Source: Mucilaginibacter gracilis
GTDB taxonomy: Bacteria > Bacteroidota > Bacteroidia > Sphingobacteriales > Sphingobacteriaceae
Length of the DNA stretch: 64,000 nt
Assembly: GCF_003633615.1 (NCBI RefSeq)
Contig: NZ_RBKU01000001.1
Coordinates: forward strand, 186,001-250,000
Reading direction: 5' to 3'
The notes beneath the pieces were generated by a model. It was given only the letters and a program-made list of their open reading frames with translations, made no database searches and was not told the origin of the DNA. A program made the translations under genes and the position numbers. Of this stretch, positions 36,557-44,454 are shown piece by piece (position 1 is the first letter of the stretch; each line of letters starts with the position of its first letter).

Positions 36557-36993
36557 GGTGAAAAGAAAATAGCGATTTTAGTTGATTTTTATCGATATCG
36601 GGCAAGGTCATGCAGAAAGGTAGCTAAACGAAGCATTAAAGTACGTGGAGAATACACATTCGCGGCTGAACAAAATGATACAGCTAAAATATATTTTTCA
36701 GGAAAATTACGTTGTTTTTTGGGATGAAAAAACTCTGTCAAAACTCTGCCAAAGCCGTATTTTCCACCTGAAATTTTCGCCTTTTGCGTAAACTTTTTTT
36801 CAAAAAACAACCGTGGAGAATACATTTTTCTTCACGGAAAAAAATGAAAACAGGAAATTCATATAATTTTTACGGTGGAGAATATGTTTTTCTTCACGTC
36901 AAAAACAATGCGTTTCCAAAGCGTAGAGCAATAATTGTCTACGGAAAATGGAGAATGTTTCTTTCTCAACGAAATTGAAAAAATCGTCGTTTT

Positions 36994-37026
36994 TTTGCGC
37001 AAAAAGTTAGCTTTTTCGTAAATTTG
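36994..37026 (+). promoter_or_regulatory. Bacteroidota-type promoter in repeat copy A
   Basis: TTTG at 36994-36997, a 21-base spacer and TAAATTTG at 37019-37026 match the -33 TTTG and -7 TAnnTTTG consensus. The predicted start of transcription near 37033 falls at the first base of the block conserved in all four copies. The same arrangement occurs in copy C. Confidence 0.6.
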
Positions 37027-37032
37027 GGTAGG

Positions 37033-37204
37033 TAAAAACTCTGTCAAAAGAGTGACAAAAAACACTAAAAACTGCAAAATGAAAAATCAAAAACCGCTCT
37101 CAGAGCATCAAAAACGCAGTTTGAGTAATGCAATAACGGCGCTCTCCTCTCCGATATCTTCCATGTGACTTTTTAAGTAATTGATTATCAAACACTTAAA
37201 AAGT
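37033..37204 (+). ncRNA. Candidate small RNA, copy A
   Basis: If transcription starts after the promoter at 36994-37026, the RNA would be about 170 nt and non-coding. It would contain an outer stem AAACTGC/GCAGTTT enclosing GCTCT-C-AGAGC, and end in the perfect 11-bp hairpin ACTTTTTAAGT/ACTTAAAAAGT (37168-37204). No U-run follows this hairpin, so termination is uncertain. Conservation of the core and of hairpin pairing across four copies is the main support. Confidence 0.4.
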
Positions 37205-37358
37205 AAAATCGGTAATTTTTGGTAAAGTCTGCCAGTAAATGTTTCGCTTTCCATATGCATTTGAATATCAATAAGTTACAATTGCAAGAATGAGAATTTG
37301 TATTCTCCACTTTATTTATGGTCGATGAATATGCAAGGTATTTTAATTACTACATTTC

Positions 37359-38426
37359 TTAACTGCTATAAATAGATCTTCTAATTTGCACCAACAACCC
37401 TTCTGCTATTTGAATATTAGGTTTATCAGGCAAAGCAGATTTTTCATAAGCGCCCCTGACTTCTTCCATCTTTTCTTCCACCATTCGCATCAGTGCATCA
37501 AACTCAAACTCGCCATTGCGGATCTTGAGCAGAAAGTCGCGATCATCACGCTTAACGATCACTTTTTGGTATAGCGCAATTTCTTCGGCCATGTTTAAGA
37601 GCCGGAAAGTATGCATCATATTTTTAGCATCGTAGCTTTTGCCATGTGATAATGTGCTTTGATAGCGTTGCTCATTGCGCTTTGTTTCCCATTCCTGGTA
37701 TTCCTTGTATTCCCGGCAGTAAATGGAATAGCTATCCTTGTTAAAGTTTATGACAGCGACGTTTTCTACACCTTTAGGCACAGAGCTTAACTGTACGTCA
37801 TCGGCATCGGCACCCGATATGATTCCTTTGAATCGTCCTTCGGTTAATTGCTTTTGATGGTATAGTAAGTACACATTCCTGAAATGGTCGAGATTAACTA
37901 AGCCGCATTCTTCTTGTGTGAAGCTATGTTCTATTAGCCATTCCTTTAATGGGATACTGCCATTATTATGGATTACAAAGCAGAAATCTAATACCGATTT
38001 ACGTTCGGTATCTAATGGCTTGTTGATCTTCTTATTTAGTCCCCTTGCTTTTTTGATTTGTGTTTGGGCATATCCGGCAAAGGTATCCAGGCAAAGTTTC
38101 GACAAGAAATCCTCCGGCTTTATCAGATCCATTAATGGATGGCGAAATAATACATGCTCTTTTGGCGTGCTTAATAACTCCAATATATTGGGATTATTCT
38201 TCGCCAATAACTCCAGGAAACGACCTATCTCAAAGTAAACTTCATCGTTAGATGCATTAGCAATCTGATCTTGCCGCTCAAATCCATATAGCTGTTTTTG
38301 AGGCATGATGAAGATTCCTTTTTTGTCCACGTCAGAGCCAGCCACATTCAGGTTGTAAGCTGTGCTGCCGCTGATACAATCCAATAGTATAAGTTCTTTT
38401 TGTTGCTTTAGCTGTTCGTAGGTCAT
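37359..38426 (-). CDS. RlaP-type nucleotidyltransferase, copy 1
   Basis: The 355-residue protein has the nucleotidyltransferase signature GSTAYNLNVAGSDVD (Gly20, Ser21, Asp32, Asp34), then FEIGRFLELLAKNNPNILELLSTPKE. This is the pattern of RNA-ligase-associated predicted nucleotidyltransferases (PF10127 type). They accompany RNA-repair enzymes and may add nucleotides to cleaved RNA, such as tRNA ends. It is the last gene of the Hen1-Pnkp operon; its ATG overlaps the stop of the preceding nucleotidyltransferase gene by 4 bases. A fragment of a relative survives at 58858-58998. Repeat copy A lies just downstream. Confidence 0.85.
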   Translation of the reverse strand: MTYEQLKQQKELILLDCISGSTAYNLNVAGSDVDKKGIFIMPQKQLYGFERQDQIANASNDEVYFEIGRFLELLAKNNPNILELLSTPKEHVLFRHPLMDLIKPEDFLSKLCLDTFAGYAQTQIKKARGLNKKINKPLDTERKSVLDFCFVIHNNGSIPLKEWLIEHSFTQEECGLVNLDHFRNVYLLYHQKQLTEGRFKGIISGADADDVQLSSVPKGVENVAVINFNKDSYSIYCREYKEYQEWETKRNEQRYQSTLSHGKSYDAKNMMHTFRLLNMAEEIALYQKVIVKRDDRDFLLKIRNGEFEFDALMRMVEEKMEEVRGAYEKSALPDKPNIQIAEGLLVQIRRSIYSS

Positions 38427-39178
38427 GGCTGTATGTATTTTCTAAACACTTCATTCAGTTCATCTGCGTCTTTCTTCTCCGATTGCAGCAGAGGCAATTG
38501 TTCCCTGCAATAATTCAGTGTATCAGCTAACCACTCGTTAAGCAAAGCAACGGGTTTGATAAAAGCCTTTTCATCCGCGTCTTTCTTTTGTTCAAGCAAA
38601 TGATCGATGCTTTTTTGAATTTTATCATTGCTTATTAATACCCTCAGTTTATCAAATTCCATTGGCGGTACAGATTGTTTCTCAACTATCCATTGGCAAG
38701 CTAAAGTAGGGCGCAGTGCATAAAAGTAGCGCTTCAGCTTGACAAGTTCACTTTGCAGATCATCTCTAAGCGTATTGTTCGCCATTGATAAATAGTGATT
38801 ACCACCCGAGCGCAAGGAAAAATAAGCTGGCATTAAACTGCGCATTTCATCAGCGAAAGTATTATCCTGACGATATACGATAGGTGATTGCAGCCATTCG
38901 TACAAAGGGCCATTTGATTTGAGGAATAGCTTCAAAGCCTTCTTTAGATCCCAACCGCCGATATCCAATACTTCGTCAACCGGGAGGCCAACCACATCCG
39001 GCATTTCTGCAATACTCAGATAGTGGTTGACATTCCGGGCGTAAATAAAGCGAACATCAAAGTCACTATCGGGCGAGGCAAAGCCCCAGGCCCGGCTACC
39101 CGATTCGCACGCATACAGGATTTTTATATTTTCCGATTGCTCCAGTTCAGTTAACTTTTGCAGGATGATGTCTTTCAT
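38423..39178 (-). CDS. RlaP-type nucleotidyltransferase, copy 2
   Basis: The 251-residue protein has GSRAWGFASPDSDFDVRFIY (Gly27, Ser28, Asp39, Asp41), the catalytic signature of PF10127-type nucleotidyltransferases, and SEYGGN-like SLRSGGNHYLSMANNTL later. It is a diverged relative of its downstream neighbour, shorter by 100 residues. Two such genes in tandem suggest division of labour, for example different RNA ends or substrates (inference). It starts 19 bases after pnkp and overlaps the next gene by 4 bases, in the order hen1-pnkp-this gene-copy 1. Confidence 0.85.
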   Translation of the reverse strand: MKDIILQKLTELEQSENIKILYACESGSRAWGFASPDSDFDVRFIYARNVNHYLSIAEMPDVVGLPVDEVLDIGGWDLKKALKLFLKSNGPLYEWLQSPIVYRQDNTFADEMRSLMPAYFSLRSGGNHYLSMANNTLRDDLQSELVKLKRYFYALRPTLACQWIVEKQSVPPMEFDKLRVLISNDKIQKSIDHLLEQKKDADEKAFIKPVALLNEWLADTLNYCREQLPLLQSEKKDADELNEVFRKYIQP

Positions 39179-39197
39179 GTTAGCAATAATTATTCAT

Positions 39198-41759
39198 TTA
39201 CAATCTTGGGTCTACAGGTTCACTTTCCATAGCCAGCACTCCAAATACACATTGGTGTACGCGTCTTAACGGTTCTTTATCTGTAAAACGCTGCAACCCT
39301 TCTATGCCCAAAGCAAACTCGCGCATGGCTAATCCTCTTTTGGCATTTAATCCGCGCGACTTTAGGCGGATGATGTTTTCAGCGGCGGTATATTCCGGAC
39401 CATAGATGATCCGCAAATATTCTTTTCCCCTGATCTTGATAGCTGGTTGTATCAATCCTTTACCGTCTCTTTCAATAAAGTTGTAAGGTTTAACCACCAT
39501 ACCTTCACCGCCTTTCCCCGTTAAAGATAACCACCACTCCGTAGCATAGTTAATGCTGGTTTCATCATTCAGTTCCACGACTTTATAAGGTGTAGCCAAC
39601 AATATAACCGGATCGGCCTCACAAATCTTTTTTATTTGTTCCATATGCCATTCGTGATTCTCACTTGTCCAAAGTTTTCCTTCGGATGCTAAGATGTGGA
39701 ATGGCGCCAGTTTATAATCGTCAAGGCTGTTTACCGGCCAGCAATACTGCTGATAAGCTTTAGTGAATTGCTTAGCTTCATTTTGCCTTTCGCTATATTC
39801 CGCTAACAATGCTCCTCCGTTTGCATCCCTTTTAGTTAATTGTTTCAGCGCATCCATCACATCGTCCAAGGCATGCGTTGCCGCGCTGCCTACAGCTGCA
39901 TATTGCGTTTGTAGTAAAGCTTGCGCTTTAGCACTCCAAGGCATTAACTCAGTATCCAAACAAACCCAGTCGGTATCGAATGCTTCATAGAATCCCGAAT
40001 TGACCAAAGCTTCATTCAATCGTGCCAACAAGGCCTGCTCGGTTGCTTTGTCATTGAAGAAGGCGCGACCTGTACGGGTATAAACCGTACCTATCCCTTC
40101 TCCTGTAATTCCAAATGCTTTGCTGATCGCTTCTTCATTCTTACCCACGATAACCACCGCCCTTGAACCCATATGCTTCTCCTGGCAAACCACTTTACTA
40201 ATCCCGGCTGCTTTGTAATAATCAAAAGCTTCGGTTGGGAATTCAAGGTAGTCATCCAGTATGCTGGTCTTCGACGGACTCATTGTAGGCGGCAAATAGA
40301 TCAGCCATTTTGGATTGATCGCAAAGCGGCTCATGACTTCTAAAGCCGCAATGGCGTTTTCTTCCCTTATGGTGATGTTGTTACCCAAGCGCGTTTCTAC
40401 AATTTGCTTCCCTGTAAATTCAGCGATATCCAACACGGTATCATTTTCCTGTTGCATGGTTAAGCTTGTTTTGTCGGCTTTACCATGATTTAAAGGCTTT
40501 ACCGGCTCGCAGTAAACCTGGGCGGCCTTTACGGCTACCAACTCCCGTTCAGGATAGCGCAAAGCGGTTAATGACCCGCCAAATACACAGCCGGTGTCAA
40601 TATCAATGGTGTTGTTTAGCCATTGTGCTTCCGGAACGGGCGTATGCCCGTAAACAACCATTGCTCTGCCTTTATACTCGGCCGCCCAGTTCAACCTGAC
40701 CGGTAAGCCAAATTCATCAATCTCGCCAGTAGTTTCTCCGTACAGGCAAAATTCACGTACCGCACCTGAACCACGACCCTGCATGCTTTCTTTTAAACCT
40801 GCATGCGCAACTACCAATTTACCGCCATCAAATACATAATGGCTGATAAGCCCATCTAAAAACTTCCTGGCCTGTTCCCTGAATTCCTGAGTTTCCAGAC
40901 TTAACTGATCGATCGATTCCTGTAACCCGTGTTTGGCCTGGACGTTTTTACCGCTTAACCAGCGCATGAGTTTAATGTCATGGTTATCAGGCACACAGTA
41001 AGCGTTACCGGTCGATGTCATGCTCATGACCAACTTTAATACATCAGGCGTTTTAGGCCCGCGATCAACTAAGTCACCTGCAAAAACAGCCTTTCTGCCC
41101 TCAGGATGAACCCATGTTTCACCATTGTTAGTGTAATTCAAGTCTGTCAAAAGCTGTATTAACTCGTCATAGCAGCCGTGTATATCACCTATGATGTCTA
41201 ATGGCCCTGTTTCTTCCTTTTTATTGTTATATAAAGGATCGCGCACAATACCGCTTATCGCATCAACTTCTTCAGGTGATCGCAATTCGAAGATATGGCG
41301 AAAGCCTTCGTACTTTAACTTTTTAAAGCTTCGTTTCAATTGCGAGATATGCTGCGGTATCACATGCGCGCCGAAGTTTCTGTCGGGGCGTAAGCCATTA
41401 CGCTGCGCGCAAACTTTTTCCGGCATATTCAAGATGATAGCTACCGGCAGACAATGATATTCCCTGGCCAGCTTTATCCAGTCTTTACGCGCCTCTTCCT
41501 GAACATTGGTGGCATCTATTACCGTAACCAACCCGTTCTTTAAGCGCAGGCCGGTGATGTACCTGGCCAAAGCAAATGCGTCGGCAGAGGCAGCCTGGTT
41601 GTTTTCGTCGTCACTCACCAGGCCACGGCAGGCATCAGAAGATACAATCTCCGTTGGCTTAAAATGCTTTTTAGCAAACGAAGATTTTCCTGAGCCGGTA
41701 GCGCCTATCAGGACCACCAATGCTAATTCGGGTATTTGTATGGTTTTATTTGTTGACAT
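39198..41759 (-). CDS. pnkp: Bacterial polynucleotide kinase-phosphatase-ligase Pnkp
   Basis: The 853-residue protein has all three Pnkp modules. The 5'-kinase has Walker A GATGSGKSS (19-27). The calcineurin-like phosphatase has GDIHGCYDE (191-199) and GDLVDRG (229-235). The ligase/adenylyltransferase carries the nucleophile Lys528 in CQEKHMGSR. Pnkp with Hen1 repairs RNAs cut by ribotoxins: it heals both ends, Hen1 methylates the 3' terminal ribose, and the ends are sealed. One oddity: the metal-binding GNHD block reads PDNHD (residues 258-262, Gly to Asp), which may weaken the phosphatase although Asn and His are kept. Length and order are otherwise typical. Confidence 0.93.
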   Translation of the reverse strand: MSTNKTIQIPELALVVLIGATGSGKSSFAKKHFKPTEIVSSDACRGLVSDDENNQAASADAFALARYITGLRLKNGLVTVIDATNVQEEARKDWIKLAREYHCLPVAIILNMPEKVCAQRNGLRPDRNFGAHVIPQHISQLKRSFKKLKYEGFRHIFELRSPEEVDAISGIVRDPLYNNKKEETGPLDIIGDIHGCYDELIQLLTDLNYTNNGETWVHPEGRKAVFAGDLVDRGPKTPDVLKLVMSMTSTGNAYCVPDNHDIKLMRWLSGKNVQAKHGLQESIDQLSLETQEFREQARKFLDGLISHYVFDGGKLVVAHAGLKESMQGRGSGAVREFCLYGETTGEIDEFGLPVRLNWAAEYKGRAMVVYGHTPVPEAQWLNNTIDIDTGCVFGGSLTALRYPERELVAVKAAQVYCEPVKPLNHGKADKTSLTMQQENDTVLDIAEFTGKQIVETRLGNNITIREENAIAALEVMSRFAINPKWLIYLPPTMSPSKTSILDDYLEFPTEAFDYYKAAGISKVVCQEKHMGSRAVVIVGKNEEAISKAFGITGEGIGTVYTRTGRAFFNDKATEQALLARLNEALVNSGFYEAFDTDWVCLDTELMPWSAKAQALLQTQYAAVGSAATHALDDVMDALKQLTKRDANGGALLAEYSERQNEAKQFTKAYQQYCWPVNSLDDYKLAPFHILASEGKLWTSENHEWHMEQIKKICEADPVILLATPYKVVELNDETSINYATEWWLSLTGKGGEGMVVKPYNFIERDGKGLIQPAIKIRGKEYLRIIYGPEYTAAENIIRLKSRGLNAKRGLAMREFALGIEGLQRFTDKEPLRRVHQCVFGVLAMESEPVDPRL

Positions 41760-41780
41760 TTCTTTTCTTCTTAATGGTGA

Positions 41781-43208
41781 TTATACCAATTGTTCTGCTA
41801 TTTCATCACGGCGGCTAAATACCGCCATCTGGCTTAATGCCCCAACTTCAGCATCCACCTCTCCAACCGGTTTAAAGATCACGTTGTAACTATATTTTAC
41901 AGCCAAATCAGTACCCCAGCTTTCAAATTCTTTCCTCGTCCACTCAAAGCGGTGGTCGCTATGGCGCATTTTACCTTCTTGGTGATCTGCAAAACGCACA
42001 TTGTATTCTGCGTTTGGTGTCGTAATAACTACAACGCCCGGTTTTGCAAATTCGAATACCGATCTTTCGAGCGCAGCCAGTCTCGGTTCATCCAGGTGTT
42101 CTATCACTTCTACCAATGCAGCGCCATCAAAGCCTTCCAGTCTTTTGTCCCTGTAAGTTAATGAGCCTTGAATCAGCCGTACTCTTTGCAGTTGCCTTTC
42201 CGGCATCCGTTCCAGTTTCAGTCTTTCCTTTGCGATCTCCAACGAGCGATAGCTCACATCCATGCCCAAAACAAATTCAAATTGCTTTTCGGCCAATAAA
42301 AGCTTGATGAGTTTACCTTCGCCGCAACCCAAATCCGCTACCCGTTTAGCGCCAGCCAACAATAACTCCTCTTTAGCGGCATGTAAGCGTAATTCGTGTA
42401 TGCGTAATTGCGGCTCTTCAATATCGGTCATTCCTTCTATCGTTATTTCATTTTCTACCGCTTCCTTGATCTCATCCTTGCTCAACAATCCACCTAATGC
42501 CTGATTAGTCAGCAATCGCTGATTTTTCAGGTACCTGCGAACGACCATTTCTTTGGCCGGATGGGTTTCCAACCAATCCTTACCTTTCTCCAGTAGCTTT
42601 TCGACTTCCTCCTGGTTTACCCAATAATGCTTGTCGTTGTCACAGACGGGTATCAATACATATAAGTGCGAAAGCAGTTGCTGTAGAGTCAGTTTGTTGC
42701 TTAGCTCTACAGTAAAATATCGGCTGTAACCCCATTCCGGGAAAGTGGGATCAAGGGTATGTTGCACGGCATTAACTTGGTAGCCTAATGGCTCAAATAA
42801 GGCTCTCAACACAAGCTCGCCACCCTTTACCGGCAATACTGATAGCTTAACTGTAAATGGCATGGCTACATCTACCAACTCCGGCTTATCCTTGCATCTG
42901 CCGTTAAGAGCAGAGGAATAAGCTTTGGCAATGGCAGCGCTCATAAATGAACTTGACACATAAGGCCGGTCATTCACATATTGTTCCAGGGCAAAGTCAT
43001 TGCCTTTAGGCCCGGCACTCCTTACCAATCCCACCGGGTCGATGTCCAGTAGTAAAGCGGCTGTGCATTTTTCATCACTTACTTCCGGATAAAAGATATG
43101 AGCCTTTCCTGCCGATAGATCAACAGATTGTATTTTACCCGGATGCTTGTGCAATAAGTAGCTCAGATCATCTGCTGGGAAATGCGTGGTGGATATGGTT
43201 AGTAACAT
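41781..43208 (-). CDS. hen1: 3' terminal RNA ribose 2'-O-methyltransferase Hen1
   Basis: The 475-residue protein has the bacterial Hen1 layout. An N-terminal half (about residues 1-240) works with Pnkp as ligase-activating partner. The C-terminal methyltransferase has SAM-binding VADLGCGEG (291-299), the metal-binding EVIEH (367-371) and RHSDHRFEW with His416 and His419. It marks the repaired 3' end so that the same ribotoxin cannot cut again. It is the first gene of the four-gene repair operon, 21 bases before pnkp, and faces a WYL-type regulator across a 162-base intergenic region with a palindrome. Confidence 0.93.
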   Translation of the reverse strand: MLLTISTTHFPADDLSYLLHKHPGKIQSVDLSAGKAHIFYPEVSDEKCTAALLLDIDPVGLVRSAGPKGNDFALEQYVNDRPYVSSSFMSAAIAKAYSSALNGRCKDKPELVDVAMPFTVKLSVLPVKGGELVLRALFEPLGYQVNAVQHTLDPTFPEWGYSRYFTVELSNKLTLQQLLSHLYVLIPVCDNDKHYWVNQEEVEKLLEKGKDWLETHPAKEMVVRRYLKNQRLLTNQALGGLLSKDEIKEAVENEITIEGMTDIEEPQLRIHELRLHAAKEELLLAGAKRVADLGCGEGKLIKLLLAEKQFEFVLGMDVSYRSLEIAKERLKLERMPERQLQRVRLIQGSLTYRDKRLEGFDGAALVEVIEHLDEPRLAALERSVFEFAKPGVVVITTPNAEYNVRFADHQEGKMRHSDHRFEWTRKEFESWGTDLAVKYSYNVIFKPVGEVDAEVGALSQMAVFSRRDEIAEQLV

Positions 43209-43252
43209 CAGTTTAAGATTGAACGGTTAAGATAATTATTCTCCTCAATGCG

Positions 43253-43285
43253 GCGTGCATTACCTTCTTTATTAGCAATGCACGC
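43253..43285. promoter_or_regulatory. Palindrome between hen1 and WYL regulator
   Basis: Nine-base arms GCGTGCATT (43253-43261) and AATGCACGC (43277-43285) are perfectly complementary. Nearby, TGCGCAGT is repeated at 43314-43321 and 43327-43334. Their place between divergent regulator and target genes makes them candidate binding sites for the WYL protein. Confidence 0.5.
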
Positions 43286-43370
43286 TTTCAACACTACAAA
43301 GGTGAATACTAAGTGCGCAGTCTTTTTGCGCAGTAAAAAATAATTAGCATATTTATTAAAATATTTTTCG

Positions 43371-44428
43371 ATGCCTGTTAACCGCAACGCCCTTGTCCGA
43401 TATCGCACTATTGATAACTGTCTACAGAACCGCTATAAGAAATGGACGCTGGACGATCTTATAGATGCATGTTCTGATGCTTTATATCAGTTTGAAGGCA
43501 TTGATAAGGGTGTGAGCCGCAGATCGGTACAGGCAGATATTGAAATGATGCGTAGTAATAAGCTGGGTTACGAGGCACCTATCATTGTTGTTGACCGGAA
43601 ATATTACACCTATGCTGAAAAAAACTATAGTATCACCAACAGCCCGATCAGCCAGCAGGACATGCAGGTTTTAAGTGAGGTATCCAGTTTGCTGAAGCAG
43701 TTTAAAGGCTTTAACCATTTTACCGATTTGAACGAAATGGTGAGCAAACTTGAAGATAAGATCTATTCGCAAAAAACGCACAGCCCGCCGGTGATGATTT
43801 TGAAAAGAATGATAACCTGAAAGGATTGGAATATATTGAAGGCATCCGTAAGGCGATTGTGGCTAAGAAAACACTTTGCTTAACGTATCAGTCTTTCAAA
43901 GCGCGGGAAGCCAGTACTTTTTGCTTTAGCGCTTATTTGTTAAAAGAATACAGAAATCGCTGGTTTGTTTTGGGAATACCGCATAAAAATAGAGGTCATC
44001 TGTTAAACCTTGCGCTTGACAGGATACAATCCATAGAAGAGCATGATGAGAAATATCGGGAGAATAGAATTATAGACTTGACTACTTATTACAATGATGT
44101 GATCGGCGTTACCAAATCTCCCGGTCAGCGTGATTGCGAGGTGGTATTCTGGATCGATAATGCTAACGCGCCTTATGTAATCACCAAGCCGCTTCATCAT
44201 ACGCAAAAGCTGTTAGGTGACGAAAACGAGGGTAAGGTTTTTAGTATCAAAGTGATTCTTAATTTTGAGCTGGAGCGGGAACTATTGGGATTCGGTTCAA
44301 AAATAAGAGTCTTGCGTCCAAGGATATTGGTGAAACAAATTAAGGCGCAGCTACAAAAAACACTTAGTAGCTATGAAATAGTAGAAAAGCAACATTCACT
44401 AGAGCACGAATTGCCAAACGAGGATTGA
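43371..44428 (+). pseudogene. WYL-domain regulator, frameshifted
   Basis: Two adjacent frames encode one regulator. The first (43371-43820) has a helix-turn-helix N-terminus, RYRTIDNCLQNRYKKWTLDD and GVSRRSVQADIEMMR. The second (in frame to 44428) holds the WYL domain with VAKKTLCLTYQSFKAREAS, FSAYLLKEYRNRWFVLG and a C-terminal extension. Around 43791-43800 one base is missing: restoring it reads PPVIDFEKNDNLKGLEYIEG across the join. WYL proteins sense nucleic-acid-related ligands and control defence and repair loci, fitting the divergent hen1 operon. If the shift is real, control of the operon is lost; the second part could start only at a TTG (43826). Confidence 0.85.
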
Positions 44429-44454
44429 GGATTTTTCAAGTATCGATCTTTAAG

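Larger units (their letters stand above)
36645..37310 (+). repeat. Structured intergenic repeat, long form, copy A
   Basis: This 666-base unit is bounded by GTGGAGAATA (36645-36654) and TATTCTCCAC (37301-37310). Inside are three further TGGAGAA words. Two of them sit in short hairpins with TTCTTCAC (36811-36837 and 36874-36898). A promoter-like pair lies at 36994-37026. The conserved core (about 37033-37160) contains AAACTGC pairing with GCAGTTT around GCTCTCAGAGC. An 11-bp hairpin follows at 37168-37204. The stretch 36874-37160 is nearly identical to 49635-49920. It carries no plausible gene and separates the PLD-like and RlaP genes. Confidence 0.8.

Noticed and set aside
43208..43408. Small minus-strand frame upstream of hen1 (66 codons)
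   Set aside because: It covers the intergenic palindrome and the start of the WYL gene and has no protein-like pattern.
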